The notes beneath the pieces are model-generated. The model was not told where the DNA came from and made no database searches. It saw nothing but the letters and a program-made list of their open reading frames with translations. Below, in pieces: positions 1-7,075 of a stretch of 64,000 nucleotides of DNA. Positions within the stretch are counted from its first letter, which is position 1, and each line of letters begins with the position of its first letter. The DNA is from Bacillota bacterium. Lineage in GTDB: Bacteria > Bacillota > Clostridia > Lachnospirales > Lachnospiraceae. The stretch covers positions 1 to 64,000 of the forward strand of contig JAEZFK010000083.1 of assembly GCA_023437715.1 (NCBI GenBank), given 5' to 3'. The translations under genes were made by a program, and so were the position numbers.

Positions 1-422
1 ATGTTATTATTAAAAATCTTATTATAAATTCCACGCCAAAACATTTCTTCAAAAGTTCCATTGATTAGTGCAAATACCAATGAAATAATTATAACTTGAA
101 ACCCTGCTATTGGAGCCATCTTTTTAAATACTGCAAAAAAAGTGGCAATGCATGGCACAAATGCTAAAAAATATAAGATATTTTTACTTACAGCTGTTAT
201 ATATGATTTTAGAGTATAGATTTCTCTCAACTTACCTAATCCGTTAGAACAATACAAAGAGATGGGAAGACAAAAGACAAACCAATAAATACAGAATCCT
301 ATAATAAATCCTGTTGTCTTACCAATTCGATTAGTTAGAAGCGGAATAAATAGCAGCATTGTAATACAAAGAATAGGAGCAGCACTAATTAAAATATAGT
401 TCTTATTATTTTTATTTAACAT
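1..422 (-). CDS. CPBP family intramembrane metalloprotease (partial, cut by left edge)
   Basis: An open frame on the minus strand begins with an ATG at 422 behind a good ribosome binding site (AAAGGAG, about 427-433 on the complement) and stays open to base 1, so only the first 140 or so residues are visible. The protein starts MLNKNNKNYILISAAPI and is strongly hydrophobic, with about four membrane segments. Near the edge it reads NGTFEEMFWRGIY, which is the EExxxR motif of CPBP (type II CAAX prenyl endopeptidase-like, Abi) membrane proteases. Such proteins cleave or protect membrane-associated substrates, often in bacteriocin self-immunity, but the substrate cannot be told here. The DNA is AT-rich compared with the nif genes. 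The gene is transcribed away from nif and is unlikely to belong to it. Family call fairly sure, function open. Confidence 0.75.
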   Translation of the reverse strand, partial: MLNKNNKNYILISAAPILCITMLLFIPLLTNRIGKTTGFIIGFCIYWFVFCLPISLYCSNGLGKLREIYTLKSYITAVSKNILYFLAFVPCIATFFAVFKKMAPIAGFQVIIISLVFALINGTFEEMFWRGIYNKIFNNN

Positions 423-718
423 ATATCTCCTTTATTATGGTTTAGTTAATTGGTGAATACTAAAAAATAACTGTAATTATTTTATATGTATGAAGCAAAG
501 GTAAGTAATAAAGAGCAGTATACAATCTAATCTATTTATTTTTTTCGAAGAACGGATACAATAAAAATATAAATGGTCAATATTATTGTAATAATTAAAT
601 CAATACAAAAGGATTTTTCAATTGAAATTGGTGATACCAATCAGGGTCTGGCTTAATCCGAATCTAGAGGCGATCAGTGTACTACTGTCTACTGTAAGTT
701 TACTTAAAATACATAATA

Positions 719-750
719 AGGGTGGAAAGCTAATACAAGCTCTCCACCCT
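719..750. repeat. Strong inverted repeat in the CPBP-nifH intergenic region
   Basis: AGGGTGGA at 719-726 pairs perfectly with TCCACCCT at 743-750, and an inner AGCT/AGCT extends the stem around a 6-base loop. No clear T-run follows on either strand, although the minus-strand continuation is T-rich. It could be a terminator or an RNA structural element. The 423-963 stretch around it is AT-rich and holds no convincing gene; a 91-codon open frame at 622-897 lacks a ribosome binding site and recognisable features. Confidence 0.5.
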
Positions 751-963
751 AAAGCTCAAAACCTTGAGCAAATAATGCTCAGCCGGAAAAACATGATTAT
801 TATATTCAATAGTTTTGTAAATGTCAAGAATAAAATGAATCCTTACTGCATTATCACTAATTTCCACTGCAGTACTATTTTTTTTTTAAAGCTTTGAAAA
901 TTGCTAGTTGAAACTGTGCAAAAAAGATAGTATTATGTTAGAAATGATTGACAAATCGATGCA

Positions 964-992
964 TTGAAAACCTACCGGTCAAAATGATAAAA
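964..992 (+). promoter_or_regulatory. Putative sigma-A promoter of the nif operon
   Basis: TTGAAA at 964-969 is followed after 17 bases by ATAAAA at 987-992 (or after 16 by GATAAA at 986-991). Transcription would start near 998 and give a leader of about 100 bases before nifH that contains the terminator hairpin at 1030-1060. A TTGACA at 948-953 also exists but has no -10 at a suitable distance. No sigma-54 (-24/-12) element or NifA site was seen. Inferred from sequence only. Confidence 0.5.
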
Positions 993-1029
993 TCACTTCA
1001 ATAGAAATTGCATGCACTCTATCAGACAG

Positions 1030-1060
1030 AGACGTCATTACGAAAGTAATGGCGTCTTTT
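1030..1060 (+). terminator. Intrinsic terminator in the nifH leader (possible attenuator)
   Basis: A 12-bp stem (1030-1041 with 1046-1057, one G-T pair) closed by a GAAA tetraloop ends in TTTT (1057-1060), the form of a Rho-independent terminator. It lies between the putative nif promoter and the nifH ribosome binding site, so read-through would be needed for nif expression. A small competing hairpin (CTCT...AGAG, 1018-1032) overlaps the 5' arm of the stem by a few bases, compatible with an antitermination switch. Confidence 0.7.
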
Positions 1061-1097
1061 ACTATTGACAGTAATTTTCTTGAAGGAGGATTTAAGT

Positions 1098-1916
1098 ATG
1101 AGACAGGTCGCAATTTACGGTAAAGGCGGAATCGGTAAGTCAACAACAACCCAAAACTTAACAGCCGGGTTAGGAGAAAGGGGAAAGAAGATCATGATAG
1201 TAGGCTGTGATCCAAAAGCTGATTCCACAAGACTGGTCCTTGGGGGATTGGCACAGAAAACAGTACTCGATACGTTGAGGGAAGAAGGAGAGGACATCGA
1301 TCTTGACTATATTTTAAAGAAAGGTTTTGCAGGAATTAAAGGTGTTGAATCCGGCGGTCCGGAACCTGGAGTCGGCTGTGCCGGACGTGGTATTATTACC
1401 TCGATTAATCTGCTGGAACAGTTGGGAGCTTATACCGATGACCTGGATTATGTATTCTACGATGTTCTTGGGGACGTTGTGTGCGGCGGCTTCGCAATGC
1501 CCATTCGGGAGGGCAAGGCTCAGGAAATCTACATTGTATGCTCCGGCGAAATGATGGCCCTTTATGCAGCCAACAACATTTCCAAAGGTATTGCAAAATA
1601 TGCAAAGACCGGAGGCGTCCGTATGGGCGGTCTGATCTGCAACTCCAGAAAGGTAGACAGGGAAGAGGATCTGGTTCAGGCAGTAGCTGCAAAAATAGGA
1701 ACACAGATGATTCATTTTGTACCCCGTGATAATGCAGTACAGAGAGCAGAAATCCGGAAACGCACGGTTATTGATTTCTCACCGGAGGAGCCTCAGGCAG
1801 ATGAGTACCGGCAGCTGGCCCAGAAGGTTGACAACAATGAGATGTTTGTGATTCCAAACCCCATGAAGATTGAGGAACTGGAAGAGATTCTGATGGAATA
1901 TGGCGTAATGGACTGA
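1098..1916 (+). CDS. nifH: Nitrogenase iron protein NifH
   Basis: Dinitrogenase reductase: a homodimer that carries one [4Fe-4S] cluster between its subunits and passes electrons to NifDK with MgATP hydrolysis. The 272-residue protein shows the P-loop GKGGIGKS (8-15), switch II DVLGDVVCGG (122-131) and the cluster ligands Cys94 and Cys129. Arg97 in GCAGRG is the residue that DraT-type enzymes ADP-ribosylate in other species; no draTG is present here. The ATG at 1098 is chosen over an upstream TTG (1065) because AAGGAGG sits 8 bases before it. Length is normal for the family. It is the first gene of the operon, after the leader terminator, and nifI1 follows 25 bases later. Certain. Confidence 0.98.
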   Translation: MRQVAIYGKGGIGKSTTTQNLTAGLGERGKKIMIVGCDPKADSTRLVLGGLAQKTVLDTLREEGEDIDLDYILKKGFAGIKGVESGGPEPGVGCAGRGIITSINLLEQLGAYTDDLDYVFYDVLGDVVCGGFAMPIREGKAQEIYIVCSGEMMALYAANNISKGIAKYAKTGGVRMGGLICNSRKVDREEDLVQAVAAKIGTQMIHFVPRDNAVQRAEIRKRTVIDFSPEEPQADEYRQLAQKVDNNEMFVIPNPMKIEELEEILMEYGVMD

Positions 1917-1941
1917 TGATCCGGCAGAGAGGAGAAAGGCT

Positions 1942-2265
1942 ATGTTATTAGTGAGAGCGATTGTAAGGCCTGAAAAGTCAGGGTACGTGATGAAAGAAGC
2001 GGCAGAGGCCGGATTTCAGGCAGTGACAAAAATGGATGTATATGGGCGGGGCAAGCAAAAGGGAATCCAGGTTGGCGACATCTATTATGATGAGATCCCC
2101 AAGGAAATGCTGCTGTTTTTCTGCAGTGATGAAGATAAGGATGATCTGGTCAAGGTGATCTTAAGGACGGCAAGAACCGGTGAAGGCAATTTTGGTGACG
2201 GGCGTATCTTTATTTCTCCGGTAGAGGATGCTTATACCATTAGCAGCGGAAAACAGGGACTTTGA
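1942..2265 (+). CDS. nifI1: PII-family nitrogen regulatory protein NifI1
   Basis: 107-residue PII-like protein of the NifI1 (GlnB-like, nifH-proximal) subgroup. In methanogens, NifI1 and NifI2 form a complex that binds and inhibits dinitrogenase when ammonium is present and releases it with 2-oxoglutarate and ATP. The protein starts MLLVRAIVRPEKSG, has the T-loop region (about 35-55, GRGKQKGIQVG) and the C-terminal TGEGNFGDGRIFISPVEDAY typical of PII trimers. The usual T-loop tyrosine context for uridylylation is not obvious. Its place between nifH and nifD matches anaerobic Firmicutes and archaea and implies post-translational shut-off of nitrogenase. No NifA-type activator is in the window. 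Confidence 0.95.
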   Translation: MLLVRAIVRPEKSGYVMKEAAEAGFQAVTKMDVYGRGKQKGIQVGDIYYDEIPKEMLLFFCSDEDKDDLVKVILRTARTGEGNFGDGRIFISPVEDAYTISSGKQGL

Positions 2266-2292
2266 TGCAGTATTTCGGAGAGGAGAAAAGTG

Positions 2293-2676
2293 ATGAAGGA
2301 AGTAATGGCGTTTATCCGCACCAACAAAGTAAATGTGACGAAAAAGGCTTTAGCGGAAGGCGGTTTTCCGGCATTCACCTGCAGGCCGGTGCTGGGCAGA
2401 GGTAAAAAAAGTATTGATCCCGAGCTGTTATCCATTGTGATACAGAACGGGGAGCTGCCTCTCAATATGTCGGGCGAGCATTTGACAGAGGCATTCCGGT
2501 TGATTCCAAAGAGGTTTTTTACATTGATTGTGGATGACAGTGAAGTGCCGAAAGCGGTGGAGATCCTGATTAAGGCCAATCAAACGGGTAATCCGGGAGA
2601 CGGTAAAATATTTGTTCTTCCCATTAATGAAGCATATACGGTCAGAAGCGGTGAGAAGACGGTAGAGGCTTATTAG
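2293..2676 (+). CDS. nifI2: PII-family nitrogen regulatory protein NifI2
   Basis: 127-residue partner of NifI1, the second PII-like subunit of the NifI complex that regulates dinitrogenase activity. It begins MKEVMAFIRTNKVN, has a longer T-loop segment (about 45-75, SIDPELLSIVIQNG) as expected for NifI2, and ends in the PII signature GNPGDGKIFVLPINEAYTVRSGE. Two starts compete: GTG 2290 and ATG 2293. The ATG is preferred because AGGAG at 2281-2285 is 7 bases upstream. It ends 11 bases before nifD, whose ribosome binding site overlaps its stop, which suggests translational coupling. Sure of family and role. Confidence 0.95.
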   Translation: MKEVMAFIRTNKVNVTKKALAEGGFPAFTCRPVLGRGKKSIDPELLSIVIQNGELPLNMSGEHLTEAFRLIPKRFFTLIVDDSEVPKAVEILIKANQTGNPGDGKIFVLPINEAYTVRSGEKTVEAY

Positions 2677-2687
2677 GAGGCGAAATC

Positions 2688-4286
2688 ATGGCAAAAGAAA
2701 GAGATGAATTATTGGATAAATACTCGGCGCGGGTATTTAAAAATAGAAAGAATCATATCACCCAGCTGGAATTTGGTGATACCCCGGATGAGATTCTGGC
2801 TAACACCCGTGCAATTCCGGGCATCGTAACCGCCAGAGGCTGCTGCTATGCAGGCTGCAAGGGCGTTGTCGTCGGACCGATGAAGGATGCCGTTGTAATT
2901 ACCCATGGCCCTATCGGATGTGCATTTTACTCATGGGGTACCAGAAGGAATAAGGCGAAGTCCTCCTATGAGGGCGAACCCAACTTTGTGCCCTATTCCT
3001 TCTGTACCGACATGAGGGCGCCGGACATCGTATTCGGCGGAGAGAAAAAGCTGGAGGCGGGAATTGATGAGATCATGGAGATGTTCAGCCCCAAATGTAT
3101 TTTTATCTGCTCCACCTGTCCCATCGGTCTGATCGGTGATGATGTGCAGGCAGTCGCACGGCGGGTGCAGGAAAAGTACGGAATCACGGCAGTGGGATAT
3201 TCCTGTGAAGGCTATAAGGGCGTTTCCCAGTCCGCCGGACATCATATTGCAAACAACGGACTTATGCGCTATGTCATCGGAAAAGGAGAAAAAGCTCCGA
3301 AAACCAAGTACAGCATTAACATCTTAGGCGAATACAACATCGGCGGTGACGGCTGGGAGCAGGAGCGGATTTTGAAAAAAATAGGGTATGAGGTGGTATC
3401 GGTGTTTACCGGAGACGGTTCCTATGAAACCATGAAAAATGCCCATCTGGCAGACTTGAACCTGGTCATGTGCCACCGTTCCATCAACTACATTGCAGAG
3501 ATGATGAAGACAAAATACGGAATCGACTGGCTGAAGGTCAATTTCATCGGTGTGGGAACCACCTGCAAGTCCCTTCGTATGATGGCGGAGTATTTCAATA
3601 ATCCGGAACTGACAAGGCGGACAGAGGAAGTGATTGCAGAGGAGCTGGCAGAGATCCAGGAGGATATGGAATATTACAAATCCAAGCTGAAGGGTAAGAC
3701 AGCCGGTATCTTCGTGGGAGGCTCCAGGTCCCATCATTATCAGCTTTTATTAAAGGATTTCGGGATAGAGACTACCATTGCAGGCTATGAGTTTGCCCAT
3801 AGGGATGATTACGAAGGCCGGGAGATTATTCCCCAGATCAAGGCGGATGCCGATTCCAAGAACATCGAGGAAATCACCGTTGAGCGGGAAGAGGGATATA
3901 CGGACCGCTATACGGAGGAAGAGCTGGTTAAGCTTAGGTCATCCGGCGTGGAACTGGATACCTATGACGGTATGATTAAAGATATGAAGAAAGGCCATAT
4001 GGTAGTGGATGATTACAACATGTTTGAAACCGACCAGCTGATCGAGGAATATAAGCCTGATATCTTCTTTTCCGGTATCAAGGACAAATATGCAATCCAG
4101 CATGGAGGCGTGGTTTCCAGACAGATGCATTCTTACGATTATTCCGGTCCTTATGCAGGATTCCGCGGAGCTGTTAATTTCGGCAGGGATGTGACCATGA
4201 GCCTGTATACCAATGCCTGGGCGCTGGTAAGTCCGCCATGGAAAACAGCACCCATGCTGGAAGGAAGTTTAGGAGGTGGAAGATAA
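2688..4286 (+). CDS. nifD: Nitrogenase molybdenum-iron protein alpha chain NifD
   Basis: Alpha subunit of dinitrogenase, holding the FeMo-cofactor and half of the P-cluster. In the 532 residues, P-cluster ligands are Cys52 (RGCCYAG), Cys78 (GPIGCAF) and Cys144 (STCPIGL). The cofactor ligands are Cys262 (VMCHRS) and His480 (RQMHSYDYSGPY). His185 and Gln181 (SQSAGHHIA) correspond to Azotobacter His195 and Gln191, and Arg86 to Arg96. Residues about 378-430 form the roughly 50-residue insertion known from clostridial NifD. No vnfG or anfG delta-subunit gene follows, and the QSxGHH context fits a Mo enzyme. The start is supported by TTAGGAGG. The stop overlaps the nifK start (TAATG). Confidence 0.98.
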   Translation: MAKERDELLDKYSARVFKNRKNHITQLEFGDTPDEILANTRAIPGIVTARGCCYAGCKGVVVGPMKDAVVITHGPIGCAFYSWGTRRNKAKSSYEGEPNFVPYSFCTDMRAPDIVFGGEKKLEAGIDEIMEMFSPKCIFICSTCPIGLIGDDVQAVARRVQEKYGITAVGYSCEGYKGVSQSAGHHIANNGLMRYVIGKGEKAPKTKYSINILGEYNIGGDGWEQERILKKIGYEVVSVFTGDGSYETMKNAHLADLNLVMCHRSINYIAEMMKTKYGIDWLKVNFIGVGTTCKSLRMMAEYFNNPELTRRTEEVIAEELAEIQEDMEYYKSKLKGKTAGIFVGGSRSHHYQLLLKDFGIETTIAGYEFAHRDDYEGREIIPQIKADADSKNIEEITVEREEGYTDRYTEEELVKLRSSGVELDTYDGMIKDMKKGHMVVDDYNMFETDQLIEEYKPDIFFSGIKDKYAIQHGGVVSRQMHSYDYSGPYAGFRGAVNFGRDVTMSLYTNAWALVSPPWKTAPMLEGSLGGGR

Positions 4287-5659
4287 TGCTTGATTTAACT
4301 CCAAAAGAAATTATGGAGAAACGCCATATAACCATAAATCCCTGTAAGACCTGTGAACCGGTGGGAGCCATGTTCTGTGCCCTTGGTGTGGAGAACTGTA
4401 TGCCCCATTCCCACGGTTCCCAGGGCTGCTGTTCCTATCACAGAACCGTGCTGAGCCGTCATTTTAAGGAACCGGCCCTGGCGTCTTCCAGTTCCTTTAC
4501 AGAGGGGGCCTCCGTATTTGGAGGAAGAAGCAATATCAATACGGCTGTGAAAAATATTTTTGAGCTCTATGACCCGGATATCATCGCCATACATACCACC
4601 TGCTTGTCGGAGACCATCGGTGATGACGTAGGATCCTATATTATGGATATGGAAATTCCGGATGACAAGAAAGTGCTGTTTGCCAGCACGCCATCCTATG
4701 AAGGCTCCCACATTCAGGGCTTCTCCAACATGGTAATCGGTTTTATGAAGTACTTAACGAAAAAGACGGGTACGCCCAATGGAAAAACAGCGATTTTTCC
4801 GGGCTGGGTCAATCCGGGGGACGACCGGGAATTAAAAAGAATCGCAGCCCTCATGGGAGCAGATTACATCTATTTCCCGGATCATGACGGAACCCTGGAC
4901 CATCCCATGGATGGGAAAAATGAATATTTTCATGATCACGCAGGAACCTCCCTGGCGGATATGGAGGCTCTGGGCGACTGCGTAAAGCTGATTTCCATGG
5001 GAACCTACTGCAGCCAGGAACCGTCGGATTATATGAAGCGGCAGTTTGGTACACCTTATGCCAATATTCCTCTTCCTGTAGGGGTGGCGCTGACAGACCG
5101 CTATGTGACAGAGCTCCGGAAGGTGACAAAGCAGGAGGTGCCAAAGGTACTGGAGGATGAGAGAGGACGCTTGGTTGACCTGATGCTGGATTCCCATCAG
5201 TATACCTATAAAAAGAAGGCTGCCATTTACGGAGATCCGGATATTGTTTACGCATTTACCTCTCTCTGCCTGGAGCTTAGCATGTGCCCCAAATACATCA
5301 TCACCGGCACGCCAAAGGAAAGCTGGGTAAAGGAGATCAAAGCCCTGATGAGCCAGTATGGGGTGGATGAGTCGGAGTATGTGGTAAAGGCCGATACAGA
5401 TTTATTTTATCTGCACCAGCTGATAAAAAATGAAGGAGTGGATCTGCTTCTTGGATCCAGCTACGGCAAGCAGATTGCCAAGGCAGAGGATATACCCCTG
5501 GTCAGAATGGGATTTCCCGTCCTTGACCGGTATGGAAATCCGATCCAGGCCTCTGTCGGTTATGCAGGAGGAATCCGGTATGTGGAGAAAATCGTGGATG
5601 CCATGATGGACCGGCAGGACCGGGATGCGCTGGATGAGGATTTCGATGTTGTCATGTAG
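4286..5659 (+). CDS. nifK: Nitrogenase molybdenum-iron protein beta chain NifK
   Basis: Beta subunit of dinitrogenase; with NifD it forms the alpha2beta2 enzyme and shares the P-cluster. P-cluster ligands visible are Cys23 (CKTCEP), Cys48 (HGSQGCCSY) and Cys106 (TTCLSETIGDD). At 457 residues it is of the short clostridial type, lacking the N-terminal extension of proteobacterial NifK. A longer open frame starts at 4238, but the ATG at 4286 is preferred: AGGAGG lies about 10 bases upstream and the codon overlaps the nifD stop by one base, a coupled start. A hairpin follows the gene at 5670-5688. Confidence 0.97.
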   Translation: MLDLTPKEIMEKRHITINPCKTCEPVGAMFCALGVENCMPHSHGSQGCCSYHRTVLSRHFKEPALASSSSFTEGASVFGGRSNINTAVKNIFELYDPDIIAIHTTCLSETIGDDVGSYIMDMEIPDDKKVLFASTPSYEGSHIQGFSNMVIGFMKYLTKKTGTPNGKTAIFPGWVNPGDDRELKRIAALMGADYIYFPDHDGTLDHPMDGKNEYFHDHAGTSLADMEALGDCVKLISMGTYCSQEPSDYMKRQFGTPYANIPLPVGVALTDRYVTELRKVTKQEVPKVLEDERGRLVDLMLDSHQYTYKKKAAIYGDPDIVYAFTSLCLELSMCPKYIITGTPKESWVKEIKALMSQYGVDESEYVVKADTDLFYLHQLIKNEGVDLLLGSSYGKQIAKAEDIPLVRMGFPVLDRYGNPIQASVGYAGGIRYVEKIVDAMMDRQDRDALDEDFDVVM

Positions 5660-5669
5660 GATAGCATCT

Positions 5670-5688
5670 GGGAGGGAGGACCCCTCCC
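5670..5688 (+). repeat. Hairpin between nifK and nifE
   Basis: GGGAGGG (5670-5676) and CCCTCCC (5682-5688) form a GC-rich stem with a 5-base loop. No T-run follows (ATTGCTG), so it is probably not an efficient terminator. It may protect the 3' end of a processed nifHDK message and so set structural nif genes above the cofactor-assembly genes. Confidence 0.5.
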
Positions 5689-5716
5689 TATTGCTGTATC
5701 AGAGAGGAGCGGTTGA

Positions 5717-7075
5717 ATGGGAAATATACTGGATGCCAGGAAAAGTTCTATTTTGTTTAAAGATGACTGCAGCGGGCCTAAAAGCGGAATCTGCTGTGAC
5801 AGTGACAGTGTTTCAGGTGCAGTATCCCAGAGAGCCTGTGTTTACTGCGGCGCCCGTGTGGTATTGAATCCCATTACGGATGCTTACCATATCATACACG
5901 GCCCCATCGGCTGTTCCAGCTATACATGGGATATCCGTGGTTCTCTGACCAGCGGGGAGGATATCTACCGGAACAGTTTTTCCACAGATTTGCAGGAGAC
6001 GGATATTATCTTCGGGGGAGTGAGAAAGCTGGAGGCCGCAGTGGATGAACTGATGAAATTCCATCGGGAAGCAAAGCTGATTTTTATCTATGCAACCTGT
6101 ATTGTGGGCGTAATCGGGGATGATGTGGATGCGGTATGCCGGATGAAGTCCGAACAATACCAGATTCCGGTGATTCCGGTCAAATCTCCAGGCTTTTCCG
6201 GCAACAAATCCACCGGATACCGGATGGCGTGCGATGCAATTATGGAAGTTCTGGGTCCCCACAAGACAGAGACAAAACAGAAGGCCATTAACATTCTGGG
6301 GGATTTTAACCTTGCAGGAGAGATGTGGATTATTAAAAATTACTTTAAAAAGATAGGGATAGAGGTAATCTGCGGATTTACCGGGGATGCCGCCTATGAT
6401 GATATGGTGAGAGCACCCGGGGCGTCCTTGAATATTGTCCAGTGCGCCGGTTCCAGCACCTATCTGGCCCAGCGGATGGAAGAGGAGTTTGGAATTCCTT
6501 ATATGAAGGTCAGTTTCTTTGGCGTGGAAGATACGACTGCCTCTCTGATCCGGGTGGCGGAGGCTCTTGGAGATGAGGCGGCCAGAGAGAAAGCGGTTAA
6601 GTTCTGCCGGGAAGAAACGGAGAAGCTGCAGGGCTTTCTGGAAAAATACACAAAGAGCTTAAAAGGGAAGAAAGCGGCTATCTATGTGGGCGGCGGATTT
6701 AAGGCCATTTCTCTCATCCGCCAGTTTGACGTAGTGGGAATCCAGACCGTGCTGGTGGGAACCCAGACGGGGAAAAAAGAGGAATATGAGGTCATTGAAA
6801 GCCTGGTGGATCAGGACACGGTCATCCTGGATGATGCCAACCCGGCGGAGCTTGAGACATTTATGAAGGAAAAGGGAGCGGATATCCTGGTGGGAGGCGT
6901 TAAGGAACGCCCGCTGGCCTACAAGCTGGGGGTGGCATTCTGCGATCACAACCATGAGAGAAAGCATCCTCTGGCAGGATTCGAAGGGGTTTACAACTTT
7001 ACGCGGGAGATTAACCGCAGCATGAATAATCCGGTTTGGGAATATGTGAAAGGGGGATATGATTATGAAAAGTGA
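5717..7075 (+). CDS. nifE: Nitrogenase FeMo-cofactor scaffold NifE
   Basis: NifD-like subunit of the NifEN scaffold, on which the NifB product (NifB-co/L-cluster) is matured to FeMo-co. The 452 residues show conserved cysteines in RACVYCGARVV (about 40-43), HGPIGCSSYTW and YATCIVGVIGDD. Family features include the FGGVRKLEAAVDE stretch and the C-terminal LAGFEGVYNFTREI region. A GH/His equivalent of the catalytic NifD His195 is replaced (KSTGYRMA), as expected for a scaffold. It begins 57 bases after nifK behind AGAGGAG. Its last 11 bases overlap the start of the nifN-nifB fusion gene. Confidence 0.96.
   Translation: MGNILDARKSSILFKDDCSGPKSGICCDSDSVSGAVSQRACVYCGARVVLNPITDAYHIIHGPIGCSSYTWDIRGSLTSGEDIYRNSFSTDLQETDIIFGGVRKLEAAVDELMKFHREAKLIFIYATCIVGVIGDDVDAVCRMKSEQYQIPVIPVKSPGFSGNKSTGYRMACDAIMEVLGPHKTETKQKAINILGDFNLAGEMWIIKNYFKKIGIEVICGFTGDAAYDDMVRAPGASLNIVQCAGSSTYLAQRMEEEFGIPYMKVSFFGVEDTTASLIRVAEALGDEAAREKAVKFCREETEKLQGFLEKYTKSLKGKKAAIYVGGGFKAISLIRQFDVVGIQTVLVGTQTGKKEEYEVIESLVDQDTVILDDANPAELETFMKEKGADILVGGVKERPLAYKLGVAFCDHNHERKHPLAGFEGVYNFTREINRSMNNPVWEYVKGGYDYEK

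Noticed and set aside
622..897. 91-codon open frame before nifH
   Set aside because: No ribosome binding site, runs through the hairpin at 719-750, AT-rich low-complexity end and no recognisable family.
948..953. TTGACA as the -35 box of the nif promoter
   Set aside because: No -10-like hexamer lies 16-18 bases downstream; the TTGAAA at 964 pairs better with the -10 region at 986-992.
998..1060. ANTAR-type paired hexaloop motif in the nifH leader
   Set aside because: The small hairpins have loops of 4 and 7 bases in the best pairings and lack the expected loop bases; kept only as a hypothesis for attenuation.
2688..7075. Alternative (V or Fe-only) nitrogenase, suggested by the AnfO-like gene
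   Set aside because: No delta-subunit gene between D and K, nifE and nifN are present, and the active-site context fits Mo nitrogenase.
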